In this document: piece by piece, positions 28,034 to 37,700 of the stretch
Layout: every line of letters begins with the position of its first letter
Numbering within the stretch: position 1 is the stretch's first letter
Assembly (NCBI GenBank): GCA_021646465.1
Contig: SOET01000011.1
Coordinates: 1 to 64,000 of the forward strand
Direction of reading: 5' to 3'
Source of the DNA: Candidatus Kuenenia hertensis
GTDB taxonomy: Bacteria > Planctomycetota > Brocadiia > Brocadiales > Brocadiaceae
Length of the DNA stretch: 64,000 nucleotides
The notes under the pieces: model-generated
What the model was told of the DNA's origin: nothing
Databases searched by the model: none
Seen by the model: only the letters and a program-made list of their open reading frames with translations
Made by a program: the position numbers and the translations under genes

Positions 28034-30259
28034 ATGGAGAATGTTGAACCAGTGCATTTAGATAACAATGAATTAAAATCTTTATTGATTGAGTATAAAC
28101 ACAAGAATGAGCTTCTCCGTGAGAATGAAAACCGTTTTCGTACTGTAACGAACATGTTGCCTGTGGGAATTTTTTATACCGATCCTGAAGGAAATTTTTT
28201 ATTTGTTAATGAACAGTGGTGTTGTATTACAGGGCTTACCGTGAAGGAATCACTGGGAAACGGATGGATGACTGCTTTCCATCAGGATGACGGGATGCGT
28301 GTGTTAAAAGAATGGGACGATGCCGTAAAAAATAAAAGGACATTTAAGTCAGAATTTCGTCTTACCCGCCCTGATGGAAAAATTACATGGGTATTGTGCA
28401 TGGGAATTCACGCAGTTTTTTCTGATTCAAAGAAAACAAAAGAAAGTACCGGCTACGTAGCGACAATAACTGATATTACTGAGCGGAAGTTCATGGAAGA
28501 GGAGTTGCGGAAGAGTAAGGATACACTCGCCCATGCTCAGAGAATTGCCCAGTTAAGCAGTTGGGAGTGGGATATTGAAAACAAGAAACTGTATATGCCT
28601 GAAGGGATATTCCATATGTACGGCTTCAGCCAGGAACAATCTCCCCGTAATATTGAAGAATTTATAGCGTGTGTGCATGAAGATGATCGTAATTTAGTGA
28701 AAGATGCTTTCTATAAAGTATTGCATGAGGGAAAGTCACTTGATATTGAGTACAGGATAATACTTCCCGATGAAACTGAACGTGTTATTAGATCGTATGC
28801 GGAGATTGCATATAACGATAAAAACGAACCGCTGAAAATTATCATTGCCAATCTGGATATTACTGAAAATGTGTACATAGAAGAGGAGCTTCATAAGTTG
28901 CATAGGGCTGTTGAATACGGCCCTGCTGCTGTTATGATTACAAATACGAGGGGGCAAATAGAATATATTAACCAAAGATTTACCCAGTTAACTGATTACA
29001 AATATGATGAAGTTATTGGTAAAAATCCGTCTATTTTAAAATCCGGTAGCACACCTCCTGAATTGTACAAACATTTATGGAAGACAGTTACTTCGGGTGA
29101 GGAATGGCGTGGCGAGTTATGCAATAAAAAGAAAAACGGAGAACTCTATTGGGAATCAATGTCGATCTCACCGGTAAAAAATCGCAAAGATGAGATAGTT
29201 CAATTTATTGCTATTATGGAGGATGTCACTGATCGGAAACGTCTTGAAATGGAAAGAGACAGTAATTTTAAAAATCTGAGAAGGTTGATGGATTTTTCTA
29301 CGTTTCTCGACGAGGAGATTCAGGAGGACGTATTACTGAAACACTTATCCAAAACCTTAAAGGATATTTTAAATCCGGATGTGATTGCAATATTGCTGTT
29401 AGATAATGATAACCACTTGCTGAACGTTGCCATAATAGACCCTCCCGAATTATCAGACAAAATAATAAGGGATGAAGTACTTCTTGAGCCTTCGTTGTGC
29501 CGTGTGATAAGGACTGGTAAGGAGCTTTATGTGAGCGATATTGCAAAAGAACATGCATGTGAGTGCCTGGCCTATAAATTCGAGAAAGGAGGTTTTGCAT
29601 GTTTTCCCTTAATAACAGGCGGAACTACGATCGGGATGTTGTTTGTGATAAAGGAAGAAACGGGGTACTGGAATAATGAAGGGGTAAAGAAATTATTGGC
29701 CACATATGTTGGTCTGGCAATGTCTGCACTGCAAAGAATAAGACTGATGAATTTTGCAAAACGCACTGCAATTACCGATGCATTAACCGGCGTATATAAT
29801 AGAAGATTTTTCGATGAAATGTTGAAAAAACAATTGGCTTTAACCAAAAGGCGCGATGAGTCTTTGTGTTTACTTCTGTTAGATTTTGATCACTTTAAGA
29901 GTATTAACGATACGTATGGTCATACGGCAGGCGACCGTGTATTACAAGAAGTTTCCAAGATGTTAAATAATTCTTTAAGAGCTTCAGACGTTTTGGCACG
30001 ATATGGCGGTGAAGAATTCGTAATTATTATGCCTGGTGCAGATATATCACATGCAAAAGAGAAAGCGGAAATAATTCGTGAATCAATTGAAGCAATGTGT
30101 TTTGATACTATTGTTCATGGCCAAACACTTAAACTTACCATAAGTATCGGAATCGCGTCTTTTCCTGAATGCAGAACCGGTGAATCATTGGTAAATGTTG
30201 CGGATGACGCATTATACAAAGCCAAGAAAAATGGGAGAAACAGGGTAGAAATATTATAG
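28034..30259 (+). CDS. PAS-PAS-PAS-GAF-GGDEF diguanylate cyclase
   Basis: A 741-residue cytosolic signalling protein that should make cyclic di-GMP from two GTP. Three PAS/PAC units (about 30-150, 165-285 and 290-405) precede a GAF domain (about 420-560) and a GGDEF domain. The active site is G-G-E-E-F, catalytically competent in the family. R-A-S-D five residues upstream fits the inhibitory I-site R-x-x-D, so product feedback is likely. There is no transmembrane segment, so it senses an internal cue (redox, gas or ligand). The window also holds an HD-GYP protein and a PilZ receptor. Confidence 0.92.
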   Translation: MENVEPVHLDNNELKSLLIEYKHKNELLRENENRFRTVTNMLPVGIFYTDPEGNFLFVNEQWCCITGLTVKESLGNGWMTAFHQDDGMRVLKEWDDAVKNKRTFKSEFRLTRPDGKITWVLCMGIHAVFSDSKKTKESTGYVATITDITERKFMEEELRKSKDTLAHAQRIAQLSSWEWDIENKKLYMPEGIFHMYGFSQEQSPRNIEEFIACVHEDDRNLVKDAFYKVLHEGKSLDIEYRIILPDETERVIRSYAEIAYNDKNEPLKIIIANLDITENVYIEEELHKLHRAVEYGPAAVMITNTRGQIEYINQRFTQLTDYKYDEVIGKNPSILKSGSTPPELYKHLWKTVTSGEEWRGELCNKKKNGELYWESMSISPVKNRKDEIVQFIAIMEDVTDRKRLEMERDSNFKNLRRLMDFSTFLDEEIQEDVLLKHLSKTLKDILNPDVIAILLLDNDNHLLNVAIIDPPELSDKIIRDEVLLEPSLCRVIRTGKELYVSDIAKEHACECLAYKFEKGGFACFPLITGGTTIGMLFVIKEETGYWNNEGVKKLLATYVGLAMSALQRIRLMNFAKRTAITDALTGVYNRRFFDEMLKKQLALTKRRDESLCLLLLDFDHFKSINDTYGHTAGDRVLQEVSKMLNNSLRASDVLARYGGEEFVIIMPGADISHAKEKAEIIRESIEAMCFDTIVHGQTLKLTISIGIASFPECRTGESLVNVADDALYKAKKNGRNRVEIL

Positions 30260-30302
30260 TTGCCTGAGACATCATTCATAAAAAATAAAACAAAAATATT
30301 AC

Positions 30303-30794
30303 ATGGACAATGTAATTATTCGAAAAGCGAACCCGGAAGATATTAATGATTGTTACGAAGTTGAATATACGTGTTATACTTCTGACGGCGCTTCAAAAGA
30401 GAGAATAGGGAAACGGATTCAATTGTTTCCGGAGGGATTTCTTGTAGCGGAAATTCGTGACAGAGTTGTGGGAATTATTAATAGTGGTGCAACAAATGAG
30501 GAAGATATATCTGATGAGGAATTTAAGGATATGATCGGACATGATAGGAATGGGAAAAATATAGTAATTTTTTCCCTCGCAGTGTTGCCGGAATTCCGTG
30601 GAAATGGTATTTCGAAGATGCTCATGTCACAATTTATTAAAAATTCGAAAGAAATGAAAAAAGAGAATATCTTGTTGCTTTGTAAAGTCGGCTTAATTCC
30701 CTATTATCAGAAATATCATTTCATCTATCGCGGGACATCAAAATCACTTCATGGTGGTTTTTCCTGGCATGAAATGTATCTTCCGCTTCTTTGA
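30303..30794 (+). CDS. GNAT-family N-acetyltransferase
   Basis: A 163-residue acetyltransferase. The N-terminus V-I-I-R-K-A-N-P-E-D-I-N-D-C is the typical first strand and helix. The acetyl-CoA pyrophosphate loop is R-G-N-G-I-S (consensus Q/R-x-x-G-x-G/A). The substrate is unknown. It lies 43 bases after the diguanylate cyclase and may share its transcript. It converges with the SPL-family gene. Confidence 0.82.
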   Translation: MDNVIIRKANPEDINDCYEVEYTCYTSDGASKERIGKRIQLFPEGFLVAEIRDRVVGIINSGATNEEDISDEEFKDMIGHDRNGKNIVIFSLAVLPEFRGNGISKMLMSQFIKNSKEMKKENILLLCKVGLIPYYQKYHFIYRGTSKSLHGGFSWHEMYLPLL

Positions 30795-30821
30795 AATAGT
30801 TAAAAAAGTAAAGTTTGCTAT

Positions 30822-32177
30822 TCATTGCAGTGTCTGGGAAAGTTGCGTGTTTCGATGCATTTTCATATCTTCCATACATAAATAAACAGGGACATTTTTA
30901 CTCTTTTTCCGTATCCACGATGTCATAGAGTTGTAAATGAATGATCTTACCTCCGTCGGGTACCTCAGTTTTCCATCGAAACCGGTTAATAATTCCTCAT
31001 CAAGCAGGGTCGTTTCCGGGAACCGGTTTTCAATAATTTTTTTCAATTGAGGGGATACTCGCAATGTGCCCAAACTTAACCATGCCATATTTTCTGCTTC
31101 GCCTATCTTGTCAAAAACAGCATTGATTAATAGTTCGTAATCCGTCTCCCATCCACGATAACAAACAATAGGATCAAAGTGGAAAGCAACACGGTATCCT
31201 GCCTCTATACATTTTTGTGCGGCTTCTAATCTCTCATCCAGAGAAGCGGTAAAAAACTCTGCGGTATCAATTAACTTCTGAGGATTCAATGACCATGAAA
31301 TAATGATATTCTTTGTCCCTTGCAGTGAAGTCAGAAGTTGTATGTTGTTGCTCTTTGTCTTAAACTCAAAAGTGCTTTTGGGATATTGCCGGAAGAAGTT
31401 TACAATTTTAGGAGAATATTCCATGATATGGTCGAACGCAAGGGAATCGGTAAATTCTCCCGATCCAAGGCGCATGTCTTTTTTTAGATTCCTGAAAACG
31501 GCAAAGAAATCTTCTATGTTTGCAGGTAACATAATACCCGGCGAATTCACGTAGTTTTGAAGAAAGCAATAGACACATTCATAAGGGCATCCGCTTCCTA
31601 AATTCATAACATAGTATCCGCACGAAGCGGAATCATTTGAACAGGGACAGTGTTTATAAAAATCAAATTTTTCCCGGATAATATAAAAACTTTCAAGTCT
31701 TTTATTATAATCGATTATCGAAAATTCTTTATTTTTAACGTGGTCGCGGTAGGACTCAATTGCAGTAAAAGTGCTGTCGGGAAATTTGTCACGTATTTGT
31801 TGAACAGTGTCAGTAGACAAAACGGATTTTTCTATAAAGAACTGTTTTGGTACTATTAGTGGTTTTGTGGTGAGATCAACTTTAAAAGAGGGATTTATAT
31901 CGACATCGCAAAAAGCCTGACTAATTTTAAGACCCTTTTGGTGAAATGAAGGGTAACGCCGTTCCAGCAAATAGTTTTTAATAAAAGAGAAACGGTGGGG
32001 CGGAGGAGGTATCTGCTCTAAAACATCAGAAAACCCAACCTTTTCCCGTTTTGCAATCTCAAATATAAGGCGTGATATTTCCTGCTGCTTGTTTTTGCCG
32101 AGATAATAATATTTTTTGCCAATAAGGGTCTTTAGAGAGTCAATATTGTTTATTATCGGATGTTGATATTCCATCAT
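30822..32177 (-). CDS. SPL-family radical SAM protein (DNA-photolyase-like)
   Basis: A 451-residue protein of the spore photoproduct lyase family. The radical SAM motif C-P-Y-E-C-V-Y-C (C-x3-C-x2-C) follows G-S-G, and an upstream C-P-C pair at about residue 175 is also present. True SPL repairs the spore photoproduct thymine dimer. This organism shows no sign of sporulation, so the protein may repair another lesion or act on a different substrate. ATG codons at 32177 and 32174 are both possible. Confidence 0.82.
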   Translation of the reverse strand: MMEYQHPIINNIDSLKTLIGKKYYYLGKNKQQEISRLIFEIAKREKVGFSDVLEQIPPPPHRFSFIKNYLLERRYPSFHQKGLKISQAFCDVDINPSFKVDLTTKPLIVPKQFFIEKSVLSTDTVQQIRDKFPDSTFTAIESYRDHVKNKEFSIIDYNKRLESFYIIREKFDFYKHCPCSNDSASCGYYVMNLGSGCPYECVYCFLQNYVNSPGIMLPANIEDFFAVFRNLKKDMRLGSGEFTDSLAFDHIMEYSPKIVNFFRQYPKSTFEFKTKSNNIQLLTSLQGTKNIIISWSLNPQKLIDTAEFFTASLDERLEAAQKCIEAGYRVAFHFDPIVCYRGWETDYELLINAVFDKIGEAENMAWLSLGTLRVSPQLKKIIENRFPETTLLDEELLTGFDGKLRYPTEVRSFIYNSMTSWIRKKSKNVPVYLCMEDMKMHRNTQLSQTLQ

Positions 32178-32261
32178 GAATGTATGATAAACGAGTTTTT
32201 TCCAGAAAGGAATATTTGTAATACTTTAGCTTTTTGAAACACCAGCGGTTTCTGCTTGCTT

Positions 32262-32347
32262 GTTCCCAAACTCCTGTTTGGGAACACAATTTTAAAGAGA
32301 AGCTCAGTTTCTCGTCTATTTACGCTCCCAAACAGGAGTTTGGGAGC
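32262..32347. repeat. Two inverted copies of a 24-base palindromic repeat
   Basis: Two hairpins at 32262-32285 and 32324-32347. Each has arms of the type CCCAAAC and GTTTGGG around a six-base centre (CTCCTG in the first, CAGGAG in the second), with GTT/AAC or GCT/AGC ends. A 20-base core of the second is the exact reverse complement of the first, so the pair also forms one larger inverted repeat. It marks the left edge of the toxin-antitoxin/restriction island. Confidence 0.75.
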
Positions 32348-32626
32348 GAGCAGATTAAATTTATTTTTCAAAATACTAAACTGTTACAAATATCTTTATT
32401 GTATATTACCCCAAAATGTTCGCAACGTAATTGTTATAGATTCATTTTATATTGAAAATCTGGCATTACACATTATATGAGGAGATGCACATGCCCGCAA
32501 TCCGAAAACGTGGTCACTTGGTCTATATTATGACTTGGTTTTTATACAGGATGATTTTAATTGTTGCACTAATATCAAAATGCTATCATATTAAATCATC
32601 GATATTTGAGAAGATAATAATAATCC

Positions 32627-32757
32627 ATGGCAGACGTTTACAATAAAAAAACCAGGGGTTATACGATGTCCATAATCCGGGGTAAGGCACACCTGTCCGA
32701 CCGACAGGTGGGAAGCCGGAAATAATGGTCAGGAAATTCCTCTTTGAGAAATGGGTT
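32627..32757 (+). pseudogene. 5' remnant of a vsr endonuclease gene, copy 1
   Basis: The frame from the ATG at 32627 reads M-A-D-V-Y-N-K-K-T-R-G-Y-T-M-S-I-I-R-G-K, the conserved N-terminus of Vsr (very short patch repair endonuclease). The frame is then broken by a small hairpin insertion: CACCTGTC (32690-32697) and GACAGGTG around five bases. After it the DNA again resembles vsr (ATGGTCAGGAAATTCCTCTT), but the gene ends within about 130 bases. It lies just upstream of a DUF433 gene, as does copy 2. Confidence 0.7.
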
Positions 32758-32791
32758 ATTGTTTCACGAAATAATGATTATGGAGGTAAAA

Positions 32792-33022
32792 ATGGAAGAG
32801 AAAGAAATTATGCAAAGGATTTCATCTGATCCAGATATTTGTCATGGGAAACCATGTATTAAGGGAACGCGGATACCTGTTTATTTGGTAGTTTCTCTTG
32901 TACCAGGGGGGGAATGCTTCAAAAATATCATAAAGGACTGCTCATCGCTTACCCCGGATGATGTAAAAGCAGCCATCCATTATGCAGCAAAGCTATGTGA
33001 ATATGAGGCATATGCAATATGA
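32792..33022 (+). CDS. DUF433 antitoxin-like protein, module A
   Basis: A 76-residue protein with the DUF433 core: I-S-S-D-P-D-I-C-H-G-K-P-C-I-K-G-T-R-I-P-V and a second half with L-T-P-D-D-V-K-A-A-I-H-Y-A-A. DUF433 proteins are small HTH-like proteins that pair with DUF5615 PIN-like proteins in proposed toxin-antitoxin modules. I chose the ATG at 32792 because GGAGG lies 5 bases before it; the frame opens 48 bases earlier. The stop overlaps the next ATG (ATGA), so the pair is translationally coupled. Confidence 0.85.
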   Translation: MEEKEIMQRISSDPDICHGKPCIKGTRIPVYLVVSLVPGGECFKNIIKDCSSLTPDDVKAAIHYAAKLCEYEAYAI

Positions 33023-33321
33023 GCATACAATTTCTGCTCGATGAGAATATGCCATATGCACTGATTGACTTCTTAGAAAGCAGAGGTTTTACTGCCACGC
33101 ATTTAAAAAGGATAGGTAAGGGTGGAATTAGAAATGGGGAAGTGTATGAATTTGCTGAAAAAAATAAGATGTGGATTATCACACGTCATGCAGATTTTCA
33201 GAATATCAAAAAATTTAATAATTATAATGAAATAAGCGACTTAGATGCTTATCATAAGGCAAAAGAGGAGGTGCTGTTTATTATTGAAAATAATTTGATG
33301 CGGAGTCATTTTTTACGGTGA
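33019..33321 (+). CDS. DUF5615 PIN-like putative toxin nuclease, module A
   Basis: A 100-residue protein. It opens with the acidic strand F-L-L-D-E-N-M-P of the DUF5615/Mut7-C-like PIN fold, followed by R-H-A-D-F, where most relatives have D-x-D-F. The change of the first Asp of that motif to Arg-His could weaken nuclease activity. It is coupled to the DUF433 gene through an ATGA overlap. The toxin assignment rests on family and context. Confidence 0.78.
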   Translation: MSIQFLLDENMPYALIDFLESRGFTATHLKRIGKGGIRNGEVYEFAEKNKMWIITRHADFQNIKKFNNYNEISDLDAYHKAKEEVLFIIENNLMRSHFLR

Positions 33322-33351
33322 AAAATCTTCGATATTTAAGGAGTGTTTTTA

Positions 33352-33456
33352 TGACGAACTTATTAGAAAAAACTTACTATTGACAGTTCAGTTATCATTT
33401 CGTCTCTTCTGAAAAGTGTAAAAATCATAAATTATAGTTATAGTTACAGAGCATGA
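33352..33456 (+). pseudogene. Remnant of a toxin-antitoxin pair with PIN-domain start
   Basis: A GGAGTG-led ATG at 33352 starts a ten-codon frame (M-T-N-L-L-E-K-T-Y-Y) that looks like the beginning of an antitoxin. In an overlapping frame from 33373 the DNA reads L-T-I-D-S-S-V-I-I-S-S-L-L-K-S, a typical VapC-type PIN N-terminus, and then degenerates. Both pieces are too short to work. This is a tentative reading. Confidence 0.4.
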
Positions 33457-33664
33457 ATTTTGAATCTCCAATGTGATGAGGCACATCACCATGTGTATAT
33501 AAAGGCAGGGAGAAAAGAAAGAATAAGTCCGGTTCATGGTAATAAGGTTTATTAAGAACAATCATGAAGATTGCACAAATAGAGGAAGATGAATTGTAAC
33601 GAGTTGCGTGAATAATGAGATGCTTTTAAAGTAACAAATTCATCAAGCAGGGAAACTAAAATTC

Positions 33665-33763
33665 ATGGCAGACGTTCACAACAGGAAAACCAGAAGTCAT
33701 AATATGTCCATGATAAAAGCAAGGACACAAAGCCGGAGATCATTGTCTGAAAATTATAAATAA
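33665..33763 (+). pseudogene. 5' remnant of a vsr endonuclease gene, copy 2
   Basis: It starts M-A-D-V-H-N-R-K-T-R-S-H-N-M-S-M-I-K and aligns base for base with the longer vsr at 34444. A one-base loss near 33718 shifts the frame and a stop follows; in the restored frame the DNA still reads K-D-T-K-P-E-I-I-V. The likeness ends within 100 bases. DUF433 of module B begins 60 bases downstream. The 200 bases before this remnant hold nothing I recognise. Confidence 0.72.
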
Positions 33764-33824
33764 AGTTTTTAAAATGTTTACTTAAATTTAACTACACGAA
33801 AAAGCATGAAAGAGGTAAGGGAAG

Positions 33825-34070
33825 ATGAATACCAAACAGTTATTAGACAGAATCACCATTAATCCTGAAGTGATGGTTGGTAAGCCAACCATCAGAGGTT
33901 TAAGAATTACTGTTGAGCAAATTTTGAAGGCATTGGCTGGAGGGATTACAACTCAGGAACTTCTTGAAGATTACCCTGAATTAGAACCCGAAGATATTCA
34001 AGCCGTTTTACTCTATGCGGCTGAGTTAGCGGGTGAAGAACAGGTATTTGAAGTTGGTACAGGTGCTTAA
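33825..34070 (+). CDS. DUF433 antitoxin-like protein, module B
   Basis: An 81-residue DUF433 protein: I-T-I-N-P-E-V-M-V-G-K-P-T-I-R-G-L-R-I-T-V, then L-L-E-D-Y-P-E-L-E-P-E-D-I-Q-A-V-L-L-Y-A-A. It is the standard form of the family and a better match than module A. GGGAAG precedes the ATG. Two bases separate its stop from the GTG of the DUF5615 gene. Confidence 0.88.
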   Translation: MNTKQLLDRITINPEVMVGKPTIRGLRITVEQILKALAGGITTQELLEDYPELEPEDIQAVLLYAAELAGEEQVFEVGTGA

Positions 34071-34072
34071 CA

Positions 34073-34435
34073 GTGGAGCAAATAAAGTTAAAATTTTTAG
34101 TCGATGTTGGGGTAGGGAAAAAGGTAGAAAAATGGCTCTTAAATCAGGGATATGATACAGTAAATGTAAGAGATATAGATCCGCATCTCTCTGACAAGGA
34201 AATATTGAGAACGGCTGTCTCAGAAAAAAGAATGGTTATCACAATGGATAAGGATTTTGGGGAGTTAACCTATAATTCAGGATTAATGCATGGGGGAGTT
34301 TTACTGCTACGACTTGAAGATGCAAAGTCTGATGAAAAATTAAAAATCGTAGAAAATATTTTAATAAAACATGCCAACAAGTTGCCAAATAAATTCTGCG
34401 TTTATAAAGATGGAAGATTGAGAATCAGAAAATAA
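34073..34435 (+). CDS. DUF5615 PIN-like putative toxin nuclease, module B
   Basis: A 120-residue PIN-like protein with F-L-V-D-V-G-V-G in the first strand and the intact M-D-K-D-F-G-E-L motif near residue 62, followed by G-V-L-L-L-R-L. It starts with GTG at 34073. In this module the acidic motif is kept, unlike module A, so it may still be active. The vsr gene begins 8 bases after its stop. Confidence 0.85.
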   Translation: MEQIKLKFLVDVGVGKKVEKWLLNQGYDTVNVRDIDPHLSDKEILRTAVSEKRMVITMDKDFGELTYNSGLMHGGVLLLRLEDAKSDEKLKIVENILIKHANKLPNKFCVYKDGRLRIRK

Positions 34436-34443
34436 GAAAAGTT

Positions 34444-34713
34444 ATGGTAGACGTTCACAGCAGGAAAACCAGAAGTTATAATATGTCGATGATTAGAGGT
34501 AAGGATACAAAACCGGAAATGATTGTCAGAAAATTCCTTTTTGGGAACGGTTTCAGATATAAACTCCATGATAAAACATTACCAGGCAAACCTGACCTTG
34601 TTTTACCAAGATATAAAACGGTTGTATTTATCCACGGTTGTTTCTGGCATGTGGGGTGTAAATATAAAACAAGGACAAATATATCGGGAATTCTCAAGAT
34701 TTATCAGGAGTGA
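34444..34713 (+). pseudogene. vsr: Truncated Vsr mismatch endonuclease, copy 3
   Basis: An 89-residue frame with the Vsr N-terminal half: M-S-M-I-R-G-K-D-T-K-P-E, L-P-G-K-P-D-L-V-L-P and F-I-H-G-C-F-W-H-V-G-C, which include the metal-binding Asp and zinc-site residues. Vsr is normally about 135-150 residues; here the sequence changes after K-T-R-T-N and ends. Vsr nicks next to T:G mismatches left by 5-methylcytosine deamination. The stop overlaps the ribosome-binding region of the Type IV restriction gene, so the end was probably lost in a rearrangement. Confidence 0.8.
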
Positions 34714-34720
34714 TACATTA

Positions 34721-37700
34721 ATGCAGTGCTCTCATCACAACAAAATCGATTCTCTTTCCACAGGTATCTATGACGCGCTGCTTGATGAAAGATTAAGAGA
34801 TGCGCTAAAATCCCACCCTGAGGTACGCACTGTTTTCTCGAAGCTTGATCCGGAAGAACAGCCTGTTCGCTATGCCGCATTCATTGCTAAAGTGATTGAA
34901 CAAACGCTACGACAAGAGGATGATCCGGCTGTACGCTTTGCCCTCTGTAATCGGTTGATTGACCTTATATCAAATGAAGCAAATAGAAGTCACTTTAAAA
35001 AATTGCGGCTTGTGGAGGAGCGGAAGGCTGTATTAGAAGAGATTACACCGCCATACTATTCACAGCAGGGTATTCCACGTCCTGTAACCTCCATTGTCGA
35101 AAGCAGTTTATTTACTGGTTCACCCCTTGAACCTCAGCTTTCTCACGAGTTGATTCAAGAGATGCTTTCTGCTGATGGAGTTGATATACTGGTTTCTTTC
35201 ATCAAGTGGTCTGGGTTACGCCTTTTGAGGCCTGCCTTTGAGGATATCTTAAAACGCAACGTTCCGGTCAGAGTCATTACTACCTCATATATGGGCGTGT
35301 CAGATCCTTCTGCGGTTGAGTGGTTGGCAAAGCAACCAAACATAACAGTTAAAGTATCTTATGACACAGACAGAACGCGATTGCACGCCAAGGCATATCA
35401 TTTTTTCCGAAAATCTGGCTTCTCTACAGCCTACATTGGCTCAGCCAATATATCACATGCAGCAATAACGAGTGGGCTTGAGTGGAATCTTAAAATTACG
35501 GCTCAGGATATGCCACACATACTCAACAAATTTTGTGCAGAGTTCGAAACATATTGGAATAGTAAAGAGTTTGTTCGGTTTGATCCCGATAATCCCCATC
35601 CACTACGTGAAGCAATACGGCATGCTCGCAATCCGAAAACACAACTTCCAATAGCTTTTTTCGACATTCGTCCCCACCCGTTTCAGGAACGCATTCTCGA
35701 TGTTCTGGAATCAGACCGTAATGTCCATGGTCACTGGCGCAATCTCATTATTGCCGCCACTGGTACTGGAAAAACAGTTATAGCAGCTTTTGATTTCAAG
35801 CGCTTTTTTGAAAAGTATCACAATCAGGTACGGCTTCTATTTGTTGCGCATCGAAGAGAAATTCTTGAGCAGGCTATGGTCACCTTTAGAAATATACTGC
35901 GTATGGCAAATTTTGGGGAACTTCTTGTTGGCCCGTTTCAAGCTGTTCGCATGGAGCATTTGTTTTGTTCTGTAGATATGCTGGCAAGCCGTCGTTTATG
36001 GGAACAGGTTGGCAGAGATTTCTATGACTACATTGTTGTTGATGAAGTGCATCACGGTCCGGCAGAGAGTTATCGTCCTATTTTTGACTATTTCAATTCT
36101 CGTGTCCTGCTTGGTCTGACAGCAACACCTGAACGTATGGATGGGAAAAGTGTTGCTGCGGATTTTGGAAACCGGTTTGCTGCTGAAATCCGCTTGCCGG
36201 AAGCACTCGAAGAAAAGCTACTTTGTCCATTTCATTACTTCGGTGTTACTGATCCTGTGGCTATCAACGAAGACAAGTTTTGGAAAAATGGTAAATATGA
36301 CATCCAGGAACTTGAAACCATCTATACCGGTGCCCATATTTTAGCGAAGCAACGCCTTGATGCGATACTCAATGCCCTCCTCCGCTACGAACCTGATTTG
36401 TCTCTTGTAAGAGGTATTGGATTTTGTGTGTCAGTTAAACATGCGAAATATATGGCACAAATGTTTAACCAACAAGGGATTTCTTCTGCCGTACTTGTAG
36501 GAGAGACGACCGATGAGGAACGAACGGCTATTTTGCAGGATTTCAAAGGTGGTAAACTGACTTTTCTGTTTACCCGCGATGTACTCAATGAGGGGCTTGA
36601 TGTTCCAGATATAAATACCGTTTTATTTTTAAGACCTACGGAAAGTCTCACTGTATTTTTACAACAGTTGGGCAGAGGATTACGTCATGCTCCAGGGAAA
36701 GATTGTCTAACAGTCCTTGATTTTATTGGGCAAGCTCATAGGCGTTATCGTATTGATTTAAAGCTAAAAGCATTATTACCAAAACATCGTTTTACCATTG
36801 ACCGGGAAGTCGACCTCAATTTTCCTCATCTCCCGGCAGGATGTTCCATTCAACTTGACCGTCTTGCACGAGAATACGTTATCACAAATATCCGTGAGAA
36901 TTTACTAAATCTTGCTGTTCAAATTCCAGAGCGTTTACAAACCTTTGAGCACGAATCAGGGTTGCCTCTCACTTTTGGAAACTTCATACGTTATCATGAA
37001 TATGAGCCTGATATACTACTTACAAGAAAAACATGGTCAAGTTGGAAAGCAAAGGCACGCCTCCTGCCATCGCCACTAGATCCAGATATTGACCTCCTAA
37101 AAGATGCTCTTCTGAGGGCTGCATTTACAACCGGTCCTAAAGAAATTAAACGCTTACGTCAGGTTGTGGTAAAACTCCAGCAAAACGATATCCCAGAGGC
37201 AATGTCTGTTGCTGATGAAGTTATGATATCGATTCATTACCGGTTGTGGGGGAAGCCAGGTGCAAAACTTGGAATTGAGACTATTGAGGATTCGTTTAAA
37301 CGACTTGTTGGAAACCCATCGATACTTTCAGATTTGGATGAAATTCTCGAATGGGCAGCAGATGAAACAAGAATTAGCGGGGTTCCCACAAATTTACCCT
37401 TCCCTTGTACTTTTGAACTTCATGCGCAGTATAGCAACGTAGATATCAAAGCTGCACTTGGACAGGCAACACTTGAATCGGCAGGCCAAACTGGCGTAGG
37501 TGTTTTACACTTCAGAGATTTAAAAGCATACGTTTTACTTATTACATTTCAGAAGACTGAACGTGAATTTTCACCGAGTACCATGTATGCGGATTATCCA
37601 ATTAGCCGGGAACTATTACACTGGGAATCACAGTCGAATACTACACAAAATAGCGAGACCGGTCAGAATCTGATACACGGTAAGGAAAATGGTTATACTA

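Noticed and set aside
32452-32646. Frame of 64 codons before the first vsr remnant
   Set aside because: No domain; it overlaps the vsr remnant in another frame.
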